Shown piece after piece: positions 42,431 through 51,562 of a stretch of 64,000 bases of DNA. The stretch is from assembly GCF_902832845.1 (NCBI RefSeq), contig NZ_CADFDB010000001.1, forward strand, positions 186,001 through 250,000, in the 5' to 3' direction. Within the stretch, counting starts at the first letter, position 1. Each line of letters opens with the position of its first letter. The stretch is from Burkholderia metallica. GTDB lineage: Bacteria; Pseudomonadota; Gammaproteobacteria; Burkholderiales; Burkholderiaceae. Under the pieces are notes generated by a model. It was not told the origin of the DNA. It did not search any database and was given only the letters and a program-made list of their open reading frames with translations. The position numbers were made by a program, and so were the translations under genes.

Positions 42431-42631
42431 TCAGGGCTGCCGATCGTCGACCGTCGGCCAGCGCACGAACGCGAACACCCACAACATGATGAAGTTCAGG
42501 ACCGGGACGAACATCGTCAGGATCCACCAGCCCGAATGTCCGGTGCGCCGGACGATGCGGATATACGGATAGATGATGATGGCGACGAGCACGAGTGTGA
42601 CGACCAGCTGCCACGCGGTGAAGTGTTCCAT
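42431..42631 (-). CDS. Small membrane protein
   Basis: A 66-residue protein with two hydrophobic helices, FTAWQLVVTLVLVAIIIYPY (about residues 4-23) and GWWILTMFVPVLNFIMLWVF (about 34-53), separated by a basic loop RIVRRTGHSG. The frame opens at 42838, but GAGGAAGACC precedes the ATG at 42631, making this the real start. Similar tiny two-helix proteins with a WWIL...P..N motif occur widely and resemble the PLDc_N/DUF805-like fragment; the function is unknown. It is flanked by repeat copies 5 and 6. Confidence 0.8.
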   Translation of the reverse strand: MEHFTAWQLVVTLVLVAIIIYPYIRIVRRTGHSGWWILTMFVPVLNFIMLWVFAFVRWPTVDDRQP

Positions 42632-42865
42632 GGTCTTCCTCGGAGTGTTGTGTCGTGGTGCGGCGCCGGCGGAACTGCCGGGCCGTTGAGCCGGCGCGCA
42701 AAGCCGGCGATGCGAGGCTCGCGTGCGGCTCGCGTGATCTTGCCGCGCGGCGGGCGCGAGCGTCAAGACGACGATGATGGAACGTCGTTGCGCAGGATCG
42801 CTCGCCTGCGCGCATGCCCGGGCCGCATGGTGCCGCAACCGTGACGCCGCGCTTGAACCGTAGCC

Positions 42866-42932
42866 GGATCAACGGGTTAGCGCAGGCGTGCGCAGGATAT
42901 CCACAAGCTTGCCAACAAAATCTGTGGGTAAG
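42866..42932 (+). repeat. Intergenic DnaA-box-like repeat, copy 6
   Basis: The left flank GATCAACGGGTTAGCGC is followed by ATATCCACA at 42897-42905 and TGTGGGTAA at 42923-42931, the most diverged right 9-mer of the set. Span is 35 bp. Confidence 0.85.
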
Positions 42933-43069
42933 TGGTGCCGCGCATGGCGGGCACGTTCGAAGCGGCTGCGGCGTGCATCGTCGTGGTGTTGTGATGCGAC
43001 GTGCGGCGAAGCGGGGTAGGCGATGGCCATCAGCAGGGCCGCGTCTGCATCACGCGTGCCAAAGCCCGT

Positions 43070-43138
43070 CGGATCAAGGGCTTAGCGATGCGGTGCGCAG
43101 GATATCCACAAGCTTGCCAACATTTTCTGTGGAGAACT
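43070..43138 (+). repeat. Intergenic DnaA-box-like repeat, copy 7
   Basis: The left flank GATCAAGGGCTTAGCG is followed by ATATCCACA at 43102-43110 and TGTGGAGAA at 43128-43136. It lies about 130 bases from the end of the IS2-like element. Confidence 0.85.
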
Positions 43139-43264
43139 TTGGCGGTGGCAGCGAACCCTTGTCAGGCGGGCAAGATAGACGATGTGGCGAAACGGGGTGT
43201 GGCTCCTTCAGGCCATTCCCACACGATCCCCCATCCCGCATGACGAATTGACATGACACCCCGC

Positions 43265-44183
43265 TGGAGTTGCCCCTGTAATACCGGACGCGGCATCACA
43301 CTAAGGATTGCTGAATCCATCGAGCGCCGGAACTCGCGAGGCGGGCGATGTTTCAGCGCGCTATGGGAATGCTTCTCGTTGTAATGCTCGGACGCGATGG
43401 CCAAATCGCGTGCAGCAGTCGCTGCGTCCGGCGTCGGCATGAAGGCGACGTAGTCGCGTTTCATCGTCTTCACGAAGCTCTCGGCCATCCTGTTACTTTG
43501 CGGGCCGCACGCCGGCGTGGTCAATGGCTTCAGGCCGATGGGCACTGCGAACCGGCGCGTGTCGTCAGCCGTGTAGCCCGAACCGTTGTCGCTCAGCCAC
43601 TCGATTTCGGACGGGTATGCAAGTCGTTGCCAAACCGATTTTCCACTGCAGCCAGCATCACGTCGCGCACAATGTCACCGCTGTGGCCTGCCGTCGTGGC
43701 CGCCCAGCTCATCGCCTCACGGCCACAGCAATCCAGCGCGAACGTTACGTGCAGTGGCTCGCCATTGTCGCAGCGGAACTCAAAGCCGTCCGAGCACCAC
43801 CGCTGATTGCTGCGCGCGACGGCCACCTTGCCGTCGTGTCGACGTTGGGGGCGGGGCGGAATCGGTCGGCGCTGCATCAGCAACCCATGCGTGCGCATGA
43901 CACGATAGATGCGCTTGGCGTTGAACGGCACTAGCCCAATCGCGACGCGCTCGTTGCGCAATATGCCCCAAACCCGGCGATAGCCATAGCTGGGCAAATC
44001 GCCGACGACCCGGCGGATTTCCTCGACAGCGACCGCGTCGTCAGTCTGCCTCGATTGACGGCCATCGAGCCTCGTCGCGGGACGCGACAGCCGTGCCGAT
44101 ACGTTCGAGCGCGACACGCCGAGAACTTCACAAACCAGTTTCACTGGTCGTCCTCCGGCAGCGAGGGCGAGTGCGCTATCCAT
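43265..44183 (-). pseudogene. IS2-type transposase OrfB, frameshifted
   Basis: The N-terminal part (44183 down to 43593, 196 codons) has PSYGYRRVWGILRNER, SNQRWCSDGFEFRCDNGEPL and VTFALDCCGREAMSWA, the first catalytic Asp region of the DDE core, and ends RFGNDLHTRPKSSG-stop. The expected continuation EWLSDNG, with the second Asp, occurs in another frame starting near 43612. Residues from GLKPLTTPACGPQSNRMAES through KTMKRDYVAFM (third acidic motif region) are open in that frame down to 43162, reading through the inverted repeat. A one-base indel at about 43605-43618 explains this. Confidence 0.85.
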
Positions 44184-44536
44184 TTTTTTGCCCGGCCGTA
44201 CTCGACTGCTTCGCGGAGAATCTCGTTCTCCATGGTCTTCTTGCCGAGCATCCGTTGCAGCTCACGAATCTGCTTGAGCGCGTCGGCCAGTTCCGAGGCC
44301 GGAACCACTTCCTCGCCGGCTTTGACCGCTGACAGGCTCCCATCCTGATACAGCTTGCGCCAGTGGAACAGCTGGTTCGGATTCACGCCGTGCTGGCGCG
44401 CGACCATCGAAACCGATTTCCCCGGCTCGAAACTCTCGCGAACCATCGCCAGCTTCTGCTCCGCCGTCCGGCGCCGCCGGCGCTCCGGGCCCGTCAACAC
44501 TTCCATCACTTCCTGCCAGGTGTTAGTCAAAGACAC
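44141..44536 (-). CDS. IS2-type OrfA (InsC-like) transposase subunit
   Basis: A 131-residue helix-turn-helix protein that is part of the IS3-family transposase. [20 protein letters not shown] and [20 protein letters not shown] form the DNA-binding helix-turn-helix. [20 protein letters not shown] is the leucine zipper, and [16 protein letters not shown] ends the protein. It overlaps the start of orfB by 43 bases in a different frame, as expected for programmed frameshifting to OrfAB. The gene itself looks intact. Confidence 0.9.
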   Translation of the reverse strand: MSLTNTWQEVMEVLTGPERRRRRTAEQKLAMVRESFEPGKSVSMVARQHGVNPNQLFHWRKLYQDGSLSAVKAGEEVVPASELADALKQIRELQRMLGKKTMENEILREAVEYGRAKKWIAHSPSLPEDDQ

Positions 44537-44923
44537 AGTCTTATGCCTGCCCGTTATTGTAAGTGGGTGACTGTGTCCGGCGTTTCAGGGGGCTGCTCCA
44601 GGCGCCCAGCACTGAATCCGATGTGCTGGCAGTGTGTCTTGTTATCTCGAGAAGTGAGGATACCTATGGATATGGGTAGTATTTATATCGAATTGTCGTG
44701 TAGTTGATTCGGTCTGCTGGTTGTTGTTCTGCTGGTGTGAATTTGCTTCGGCAGACGGCGCAAGCCATGATGGAGGAGCGTCCAGAAGGTTGCAATATGT
44801 CCGAGTCGCCCGATTGGGTTCGTGTGAGGCAGCAAGTCACTTGCCGTTGTCCGCTTGAGCCAGCCTCGGTTGTAAAGACGTTGTGTGTGCAACTTATACG
44901 CGGGGCATGTCCATTGTCTCAAC

Positions 44924-44948
44924 AAAAAATCACACCCTGTGATTTTTT
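44924..44948. terminator. Bidirectional terminator-like hairpin
   Basis: AAAAAATCACA and TGTGATTTTTT form a perfect 11-bp inverted repeat around CCC. The stem is short (TCACA/TGTGA) with A6/T6 flanks, so it could terminate transcription in both directions, insulating the island from the IS side. The stability is modest. Confidence 0.5.
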
Positions 44949-44984
44949 CCAGGTTTTGTCAATTTCGGACGCGTCTTATGTGAT

Positions 44985-45005
44985 TTTACCGATGTGTTCG
45001 GTAAA
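44985..45005. promoter_or_regulatory. Operator-like inverted repeat upstream of the T6SS cargo genes
   Basis: TTTACCGA and TCGGTAAA are perfect inverted 8-mers around TGTGT, lying 39 bases before the GTG start at 45044. The position suits a repressor or activator site; the binding protein is unknown. Confidence 0.4.
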
Positions 45006-45043
45006 TTCGACGCAGGAGAAATTCCGTTCAACGGAGATGAATC

Positions 45044-45727
45044 GTGAAAGACAATACCTCAGACAAGGATGTCGCTCGCTTTGGCGATTCAACGGATCAC
45101 GGCGGCACGGTTGTTCACGTCGCAGACAATGTTATGCGCGGGGGATTTCGGGCGCTGTCCACTGGTGACGAATGCGGCGGAGGGGCAGTATTTGGCCTGC
45201 TTGGATCATCAGCGCCCCTTCGTGGCATCGAGGCCCTTCGCGAGCTCGATGACAATAACGTTGCTGTAGAGGACGCAAATATTATTGCGTCGCTGTACAG
45301 TCAATACCTTGGATTTCTCGATGATCCGCTTTCATTGGCCGAGCGGGCAATCTCTTATACACAGGAAGCCACTCCATCTGCGTTGCCCGTGCAGGCTGAA
45401 CCGGGATTGGGTTTGCTCACTATGGTGGAGTTGCCACCGCAACCGGTTAAGCCGGTTGCCAAGCCCGAGGGGATCATGGAGCTACTCAGGCCTCCGGTCA
45501 AACTTGAACAGCTGTTCGGCGACCTCAGTGGGGCACCGGACCTCTGTGAATCGGAGCAATGGAACGACGTGCTGGGTCTGTTCGCGCCTGCCGAATTCCT
45601 TGCTGCCGCATCACTCCGTGCTGCCCAGCGGCCACCCGAACTGACGCGACGTGAACATCATATGGTCGCAATGGATAGCCCCGTGTCCCTGCCGGTCGGG
45701 TTGTTGCCTGATAGCGAAACATCCTGA
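45044..45727 (+). CDS. T6SS-associated protein: PAAR-like N-terminus with TagK-like C-terminus
   Basis: A 227-residue protein from a GTG start preceded by ACGGAG. Residues about 10-50 (ARFGDSTDHGGTVVHVADNV, then GDECGGGAVFG) resemble the GDxTxHGGxV start of PAAR spike proteins. The C-terminal part (about 75-227) looks like a TagK-type T6SS accessory domain, ending in LTRREHHMVAMDSPVSLPVG. It directly precedes vgrG (64 bases), which supports a role in assembling or loading the spike. Assignment of both halves is by eye and moderate. Confidence 0.6.
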   Translation: MKDNTSDKDVARFGDSTDHGGTVVHVADNVMRGGFRALSTGDECGGGAVFGLLGSSAPLRGIEALRELDDNNVAVEDANIIASLYSQYLGFLDDPLSLAERAISYTQEATPSALPVQAEPGLGLLTMVELPPQPVKPVAKPEGIMELLRPPVKLEQLFGDLSGAPDLCESEQWNDVLGLFAPAEFLAAASLRAAQRPPELTRREHHMVAMDSPVSLPVGLLPDSETS

Positions 45728-45790
45728 CGGGGCAGTCTGCATACGTTCGCCGAGTAGCCCAATACGATCCATCTTATTGTCGGAATCGCC

Positions 45791-48013
45791 ATGTCCAACG
45801 CGTTTGATGTTCAGCAGCTATATCCGGTCATGCAGAAATTCAGCCGGCCCCGAACGCTCTCTATCAGTGGGGCTGCCGTTCCGTTATCGCCCAATGGCGA
45901 ACCTGTATTGCAACTGGTTGCGATCGAAGGCGAGGAAGAACTTTCCAAAATCTACACCTACGATTTGGAGGTTAAAACCTCGCTCGACGCGGGATTGAGT
46001 GACGAAGAGGCGGCGAATCTCAATACACTCGACATGATTGGGAAGGAACTGACCGTCACCATCCAGCTTGACGGGATGGGCACTTTTGTCCGTGGAATGC
46101 CAGGGGCGACCGGTGCAGCAAACATCGGACGCGGGTTACGCGAAATCAGCGGGATTATCACGGCAGTGAGTTTTGCCGGGCAGTCAAACCGCCAGAGTAG
46201 GTATCGACTCAAATTGCAACCGTGGATCGCGCTGGCTGAGAAACGCTCGGATTACAGGATTTTCCAGAATAAGTCTGTTATTGAAATCATTCACGAAGTG
46301 CTGAGCGACCACTACCTCTACTCGTGGGACATGCGGCTAAGCGAGTCCTATCCGAAGCTGGTCTATCAGGTCCAGTATGGCGAAACCGACTTTCATTTTA
46401 TCCAGCGTCTAATGGAAGAAAACGGGATTTATTGGTTCTTCGAGCATTCAGATACCGTGCATCGCATGGTCCTGGTGGACCAGTTGGGGGCGCACAAGCC
46501 GGTTGACAGTGAAGCCTATCAGACGCTGTCGTACTATCCGCCAGGCCGCAGGGTTGACATGGAGCACATCGACAACTTTGATACGACTGCGCGTATCCAG
46601 TCAGGTCAGTGGACCACGAACGATTTCGACTTTACCCGGCCAAGGGCAAATCTCGAGGCACAGATTCAGTTGCCGCAGAACACCTCGCACAATACGCTTG
46701 AACGTTACGAGTGGCCCGGCGACTACACCGAACTGAAGGCCGGTGAGCAGTTTGCACGGATACGCATGCAGGAAATGCGTGCCCTGGGCGAGCGGGGTAC
46801 GGGCGGTGGGAATGTGCGGAACGTCGTGTGTGGGACGACTTTTACGCTGGCGGGTTTTCCGCAAGCCGATGCAAACCGCGAATTCCTTGTTATCCGGGCT
46901 CGGCTGGATGCGGCTGAACTCGACGAGGCAACCGATACCGGCGAATACCGGATTCGGACACAGTTTGAAGTGCAGCCGGCCACGACCGTTTTCCGTCCAC
47001 CGCGCACGGTCAGCAAGCCGCGTACAACCGGCCCGCAGACGGCCATTGTTACGGGGGCCGACGGGAGCGAAATCTACACGGACCAGTACGGCCGGGTGAA
47101 GGTGAAGTTCCACTGGGACCGCTCGCCAGTACATGATCAGACATCATCCTGCTGGCTGCGGGTCTCCTATCCGTGGGCAGGCAACAACTACGGGACCATC
47201 AGCATTCCGCGGGTGGGCTCGGAAGTGATAGTGGACTTCGAGAACGGCGACCCTGACCGGCCATTTGTGACGGGGCGGCACTACAACGCGCACAACATGC
47301 CGCCGTGGGAGTTGCCCGCCAATGCGACCCAGAGCGGCACGCTGACGCGCTCCACCGATAAAGGCGGCTACGAAACCGCCAACGCGCTGCGGTTCGAGGA
47401 CAAGAAAGGCAGGGAGGAAATATGGTTCCATGCCGAAAGGGATATGCGAACCGAAGTTGAAAACGATGAATCGCTTACGGTTGGACATGATCGCGCGAAG
47501 ACGGTCGGACATGACGAATCGGTGACGATTGGCAACGATCGTACGGAAAAAGTCGGCCGAGGCGAACAGGTCGAGATTGGTGTCGATCGTCGTCACACCA
47601 TAGGCCAGGATGCGTTTCTTTCGGTTGGACGCGATCACCGCATCCAGATCGGCAAGGATCGAATCGAGGAAACCGGCAACAATCGCAAGGACACTATTGC
47701 GGCCAACTTCCAGGTCACGACTGGCGGCAACGCCGAACACAAGGTGCAGGGGCGTCACCAGATCGAAGCGGGACAGGCTATTGAGCGCAAGACCCGCATC
47801 TACCAGCTACACGCGGGCGACAAGGCTGAAATCATTGGCCCGGCCGGAAAGATCACGCTCGACGGTGAGGGCGTCACGATTGAAGGAGTCCGGATCAAGC
47901 TGAAGGGGCCGGTCCAGACCGAGACCGGCTGGGTCAAGAATGCCCTGGACATGCGCTCAGACGTGAACAAGGGCGACCCGTTCACACCGGACTACTTCCC
48001 GTTTTCAGGCTGA
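45791..48013 (+). CDS. vgrG: T6SS tip protein VgrG
   Basis: A 740-residue VgrG, the trimeric spike at the T6SS tube tip. The gp27-like part is about 30-400 (LVAIEGEEELSKIYTYDLEV, QYGETDFHFIQRLMEENGIY, WFFEHSD), followed by a gp5-like OB domain (QYGRVKVKFHWDRSP, SCWLRVSYPWAGNNYGTISI, PRVGSEVIVDFENGDPDRPF). The C-terminal beta-prism has many VGxDxxxxIG-type repeats (about 555-640) and a DUF2345-like end. It is an orphan: no tssB, tssC, tssJKL or clpV lies in the window. The downstream effector gene starts 36 bases later, so VgrG probably carries that cargo. Confidence 0.95.
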   Translation: MSNAFDVQQLYPVMQKFSRPRTLSISGAAVPLSPNGEPVLQLVAIEGEEELSKIYTYDLEVKTSLDAGLSDEEAANLNTLDMIGKELTVTIQLDGMGTFVRGMPGATGAANIGRGLREISGIITAVSFAGQSNRQSRYRLKLQPWIALAEKRSDYRIFQNKSVIEIIHEVLSDHYLYSWDMRLSESYPKLVYQVQYGETDFHFIQRLMEENGIYWFFEHSDTVHRMVLVDQLGAHKPVDSEAYQTLSYYPPGRRVDMEHIDNFDTTARIQSGQWTTNDFDFTRPRANLEAQIQLPQNTSHNTLERYEWPGDYTELKAGEQFARIRMQEMRALGERGTGGGNVRNVVCGTTFTLAGFPQADANREFLVIRARLDAAELDEATDTGEYRIRTQFEVQPATTVFRPPRTVSKPRTTGPQTAIVTGADGSEIYTDQYGRVKVKFHWDRSPVHDQTSSCWLRVSYPWAGNNYGTISIPRVGSEVIVDFENGDPDRPFVTGRHYNAHNMPPWELPANATQSGTLTRSTDKGGYETANALRFEDKKGREEIWFHAERDMRTEVENDESLTVGHDRAKTVGHDESVTIGNDRTEKVGRGEQVEIGVDRRHTIGQDAFLSVGRDHRIQIGKDRIEETGNNRKDTIAANFQVTTGGNAEHKVQGRHQIEAGQAIERKTRIYQLHAGDKAEIIGPAGKITLDGEGVTIEGVRIKLKGPVQTETGWVKNALDMRSDVNKGDPFTPDYFPFSG

Positions 48014-48048
48014 CGCCTGCCGTTTATTCCACCAAGGAACCGTGCCTC

Positions 48049-50601
48049 GTGATTGTGACTTTCCCATTTGAAGACGATCCCTATTACAGCGCCCCGCAGC
48101 CAGCGTCTTACCCGCGATCAGCCAGTGCCGCGCTGAGTACGCCAGCACTTGCCCGCAAATATATTGATCTCGCGAAGCACGTCGCGGGAGGGGTATTCCC
48201 GGTAGGGCGCAACCGCTTCTGGCACGGCGGCGTACACCTGAGCGGAAAAAAGCCGGTGCGCGCGGTCGCAGACGGCACCATCGTCGCATTCCGACTGGAT
48301 CGGGACTATATCGACAGCGAACTCGACCGGCAGATCAAGGCGGCCGCACCCGTGAAGGCGTCAGCGTCGAAAGCCAAGCCGCAGCCGTCACCGCCCCGGC
48401 AGCTCAGCAGCAGCTTTGTACTGATACGGCACGAGTGCGAGGTCAATAGAGGAGGCGGTGAAATGCAGCCCGTGGCGGGCGTTTCGCAGGGTGTCAGCGC
48501 GAGCATCCCCAGATACATCGGAGCGCACTTCTACTCGCTCTACGCGAATCTGCTGCCGCAGAAGCAGTTGCAGAACAAGGCAGTCCTGCCGCCGTTTCTC
48601 ACGACCACCAATACAATTGTCCCGGTTGCCGCGTTGCGCGGGGACGAAGTAACGGTAAGCGCGGTGATTGATGACGGGCACCACATGGTCAAGATCAGGA
48701 TTACTGACATCAATACCCGCAACAGTGGCGAGGGATGGATCGAGCGCATGTATCTGGACGTGGAGCCAGGCGCTCTACTGAGGCCCGAGCAGAAAATCCG
48801 GCTGGGCTACCCCATTTCATTCATGTATTGCTGCCATCCTACGGAAAAGCGGTGGATGCCGTTGGACCGCACCTTCTCATTGGAATATCCGGTCAGGGCC
48901 GGACAGGTGATTGGTTACGCCGGGATAACGGACGGCGATCTTGGCCCGGTGGCGGACAGCTTCCACTTCGAGATTTTTACGGGTGAGAATAAGTTGGTGA
49001 AGCAGATGAAGCCGCTTGTTCCGCTGAACATTATCAACCCAAGTTCGTCGTACCAGGAATATGCGGATGGACAGAAAAGCGATGGTATGGGGAAGGTGTG
49101 GTTGACGAGAAGTGCCAATCTCGCACGATTTAAAAGCCTGGTTAAACCGGGTAGGTTGGCTGCTTCAAATATGCAACAGTTTCCTTCAGGTTCGTGTTTT
49201 TTGGGAGCGATACCCTGCGGGGTGGATGGAACGGTGCCAACTCAAGTTGAGGAATTGATATGTTTCAAACTCTTTGGCATGGATGGAAGCACCTACTACG
49301 CGTACGCCGATCAAGTGAGCGCAGCAGCCGATGGGCGGGAATTTGTCCGCGACGCGTGGGTGACGCTGACTACCGATAGCGACTGGGTAGCGCGGGGATG
49401 GCAGGCCTATGAGGATAGCGAACTGAACACGACAGACGACGGCTTCGTTGAGGACGACGATGCGGTCATGCAGAAAATCCTGTCCGCCGCACACGAGTCT
49501 TCTGCGAGCCTGAGTCTCGAGGATCTTCACGCGGATGGCGTTGACGCGATCTTGCGCACCGCCGCTGTCCGGTTCCACACTGAATGGGACAGCAGTAACA
49601 ACGGCAAGCGATACGACAAACTTCAGCAAGGTGGCCATCCGCCGCTTCCGCAATTATCCGACAGCCAGTTCAAGGCGTTCTTGCAGGATATTCAGCGTCA
49701 GCAGTTCTGGAGCGACGCGAAGGTACAGCAGGACGGTGTGAACAATGCCATGAAGCCGCTATCCACGCCGATGGATACGAAGAACTGGCATTTCCACCCA
49801 GTCGGCTTTCTGGCCCAGATGCGGGAATGTCTCGCAACGGACGCAACGCTGTCCGAGGAGGCGTTCGAACTGGAAATCCGGCAGAGCTGGATAACCTGCC
49901 TGAAGCTGATCGAGAAGCGCCTCAAACAACTCGAACCCTGGGCGGACGCCAACGCCGCCATGCCTGATGCGCCCTCGGCGCGGGCGCCAGTCGTCAGGGA
50001 ATATGCGACTCTGCAAACGATTCACAATGTTGCCCATCACGATCTCTGGTCAAACTTCGAATACTGGTTTGGCGTAACGCCCAATGACATCGCTGGCCCG
50101 GAGACGTTGCACGGCCAGCTTGCGGCCGCGCCTGCCGGGCATCACGTCCATAACTACCTGAAAGGCATGCGGGAGTTCTTCCGCCATATATCCATGCAAC
50201 GGGTGGTCAAGGGCGCACTGGGTTTTGAAGCAGGTGCCTATGTGCAGCCGGGGGTGTATCCGGCCAAGGCGCTCAAGCCCGCCCAATCAGGCTTCCGGAT
50301 GGAATACGTCAATATCGCTTGCCAGTATGGTCCGTTCTTCCGAAGCTTTAATAACAGGGATCCGGTCGATCAGAATCGTATGGAAATCCAGTTGCACGAG
50401 GTGGCGCATTTGCAGAATACCGCTCATGCCAAGGACCAGAAGGTCGATGTTAACGGGGCACATGACCCTGACGGATACAACGGAAAGACTGCCTATGGGG
50501 CACGCGCGGCACGGGTGCTCGCCGAGTTCACGCCCAACAGGGCGTTAGCTAATGCCGAAAGTATTGCATTTTTTATCGAGAGTGCGAAGGATGAAGCCTG
50601 A
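48049..50601 (+). CDS. Putative T6SS effector: M23-like N-terminus and M35/aspzincin-like metallopeptidase C-terminus
   Basis: An 850-residue protein from a GTG start with AAGGAA upstream. Residues about 55-310 resemble an M23/LytM peptidase: FWHGGVHLSGKKPVRAVADG (H59, H63), then PVADSFHFEIF (H306). The usual HxxxD is HGGVH here. The middle (about 330-770) is not recognised. The C-terminus (778-850) has LHEVAHLQNT (H783, E784, H787), followed by HDPDGYNGKTAYG and ANAESIAFFIE, the pattern of aspzincin (deuterolysin/M35, lysine-specific) endopeptidases. Position behind vgrG and ahead of lipoprotein genes supports an antibacterial effector acting in the target periplasm; both activities are predictions. 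Confidence 0.75.
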   Translation: MIVTFPFEDDPYYSAPQPASYPRSASAALSTPALARKYIDLAKHVAGGVFPVGRNRFWHGGVHLSGKKPVRAVADGTIVAFRLDRDYIDSELDRQIKAAAPVKASASKAKPQPSPPRQLSSSFVLIRHECEVNRGGGEMQPVAGVSQGVSASIPRYIGAHFYSLYANLLPQKQLQNKAVLPPFLTTTNTIVPVAALRGDEVTVSAVIDDGHHMVKIRITDINTRNSGEGWIERMYLDVEPGALLRPEQKIRLGYPISFMYCCHPTEKRWMPLDRTFSLEYPVRAGQVIGYAGITDGDLGPVADSFHFEIFTGENKLVKQMKPLVPLNIINPSSSYQEYADGQKSDGMGKVWLTRSANLARFKSLVKPGRLAASNMQQFPSGSCFLGAIPCGVDGTVPTQVEELICFKLFGMDGSTYYAYADQVSAAADGREFVRDAWVTLTTDSDWVARGWQAYEDSELNTTDDGFVEDDDAVMQKILSAAHESSASLSLEDLHADGVDAILRTAAVRFHTEWDSSNNGKRYDKLQQGGHPPLPQLSDSQFKAFLQDIQRQQFWSDAKVQQDGVNNAMKPLSTPMDTKNWHFHPVGFLAQMRECLATDATLSEEAFELEIRQSWITCLKLIEKRLKQLEPWADANAAMPDAPSARAPVVREYATLQTIHNVAHHDLWSNFEYWFGVTPNDIAGPETLHGQLAAAPAGHHVHNYLKGMREFFRHISMQRVVKGALGFEAGAYVQPGVYPAKALKPAQSGFRMEYVNIACQYGPFFRSFNNRDPVDQNRMEIQLHEVAHLQNTAHAKDQKVDVNGAHDPDGYNGKTAYGARAARVLAEFTPNRALANAESIAFFIESAKDEA

Positions 50602-51561
50602 CCGTCTGACAATGAACGGCGTTCGCGCCATTATTTCGATTGGAGGGATGGTGGCGCTGCTCGGCTGCTCGTCCCTTGCGGAACAGCAAGCGGCGCCGCC
50701 TTCGAACCAAACTACGAAAAGTTCTATGACCGACAAGCAAAGTGGAAACCAGACGGGTGTCGTGCCGAATGAGCGGGTAACCTGGGTCAAGAGTCCGCTG
50801 ATTACGCAGATTAGTTTTCATGACGCCATCGTACGTGCCAGCAGCATCAAGATACGGTACGGATTTTCGTGCATCAATCCAAGTGAGAAAGATGCTAAAT
50901 GGACTGACATGCCGACACCGGATGATCCTGTCATTCGGTTGTATTCAGAAGGCAAGCGCATTAATCCCGAGCCCCTGCGTAAGGATGACGGCATTATAGC
51001 TCTCAAGGCTCCCCCCAGAGATGACGAGATAAAGACGAACGCTAGCGTAGTAAAAGCAAAAAGCAAATGGACTTCAGATGGGCCGGGTGAATTTGTAATC
51101 GCGAATAGCCAGTTCCTCACCGGCACGCACGTCTACGAGATGGTCTACTGGCATACGCAACTCGACTGGATCGACGTGCGCGAGGTTCTGGACCGTACCG
51201 ATACGGGCAAAGGCAGGATGATGTATCCGATCACGGATAACGCACCGTCGAACCGCCTCTATTTCAGGGTCTACAAGCCGACCGATGAAGAGGCGCGTGA
51301 AGGGCGGCACATTGAATTCCTCGGCGAAGTGGATGCCCGTACGCAGGTCCTCGCGCTTCCGTACGCCCGTCCAGGCGACTACGCACCAAAGACCGGCTAT
51401 TGGGCCGCGACGGGCAAGAGCATCGAACGGCTCGGAGGCTATTACGAAGTGTTCGTCAAGGAAGGAGATTCACTGCCGAACCTGCCAGGGGACCGGGGCG
51501 TGGACCCCTTCAGCTTCCAGTGGAAGTACGTGGGCGAACAGAGTGCCGCCGCTGGAAAGTA
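50511..51561 (+). repeat. Tandem duplication, unit A (effector tail plus lipoprotein gene)
   Basis: This unit of about 1051 bp begins at ACGGGTGCTCGCCGAGTTC inside the last 90 bases of the effector gene and runs to the end of the first lipoprotein gene. It is repeated head-to-tail at 51562-52612. Confidence 0.85.
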
Positions 51562-51562
51562 A
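50591..51562 (+). CDS. Putative T6SS immunity lipoprotein, copy A
   Basis: A 323-residue exported lipoprotein. The signal peptide ends in the lipobox ALLGC (C26), and a polar linker rich in Q/S/N follows. Residues about 75-90 and 175-323 are almost identical to the downstream copy, while about 90-175 differ. The shared C-terminal half includes YEMVYWHTQLDWIDVREVLD, NRLYFRVYKPTDEEAREGRH and GDYAPKTGYWAATGKSIERL. The gene overlaps the effector stop by 11 bases (translational coupling). A periplasmic lipoprotein next to a peptidase effector is the expected form of an immunity protein; direct evidence is lacking. Confidence 0.75.
   Translation: MKPDRLTMNGVRAIISIGGMVALLGCSSLAEQQAAPPSNQTTKSSMTDKQSGNQTGVVPNERVTWVKSPLITQISFHDAIVRASSIKIRYGFSCINPSEKDAKWTDMPTPDDPVIRLYSEGKRINPEPLRKDDGIIALKAPPRDDEIKTNASVVKAKSKWTSDGPGEFVIANSQFLTGTHVYEMVYWHTQLDWIDVREVLDRTDTGKGRMMYPITDNAPSNRLYFRVYKPTDEEAREGRHIEFLGEVDARTQVLALPYARPGDYAPKTGYWAATGKSIERLGGYYEVFVKEGDSLPNLPGDRGVDPFSFQWKYVGEQSAAAGK

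Larger units (their letters stand above)
42632..43264. other. Gene-free interval carrying repeat copies 6 and 7
   Basis: It lies between the small membrane gene and the IS2-like element. Apart from the two DnaA-box-like repeats I see no gene; open frames here have no ribosome binding sites or similarity. Confidence 0.55.
43265..44600 (-). mobile_element. IS2-type (IS3 family) insertion sequence, about 1336 bp
   Basis: The imperfect terminal inverted repeats start TGGAGTTGCCCC at 43265 and, on the other strand, TGGAGCAGCCCCC from 44600. Both continue into CCGGAC(A/G)C. Inside, orfA and orfB are arranged as in IS2, and their products match InsC and InsD motif for motif. No target-site duplication is evident (CCCGC on the left, GGCGC on the right). 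The transposase orfB is frameshifted, so the copy is probably immobile. Confidence 0.85.
44601..45043. other. 443-base AT-rich leader of the T6SS cargo island, no gene seen
   Basis: It separates the IS2-like element from the first island gene and is richer in A and T than typical sequence here. Open frames such as 44683-44925 minus and 44704-45168 plus have no ribosome binding site or similarity. It contains two inverted repeats listed separately. Confidence 0.5.

Noticed and set aside
39721-43138. CRISPR array from the clustered 35-bp elements
   Set aside because: Spacing is irregular (hundreds of bases), genes lie between copies, and the elements are inverted-repeat sites with an additional conserved flank.
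44683-45168. Short frames in the leader of the T6SS island
   Set aside because: No start signals or family resemblance; the region has intergenic character with inverted repeats.
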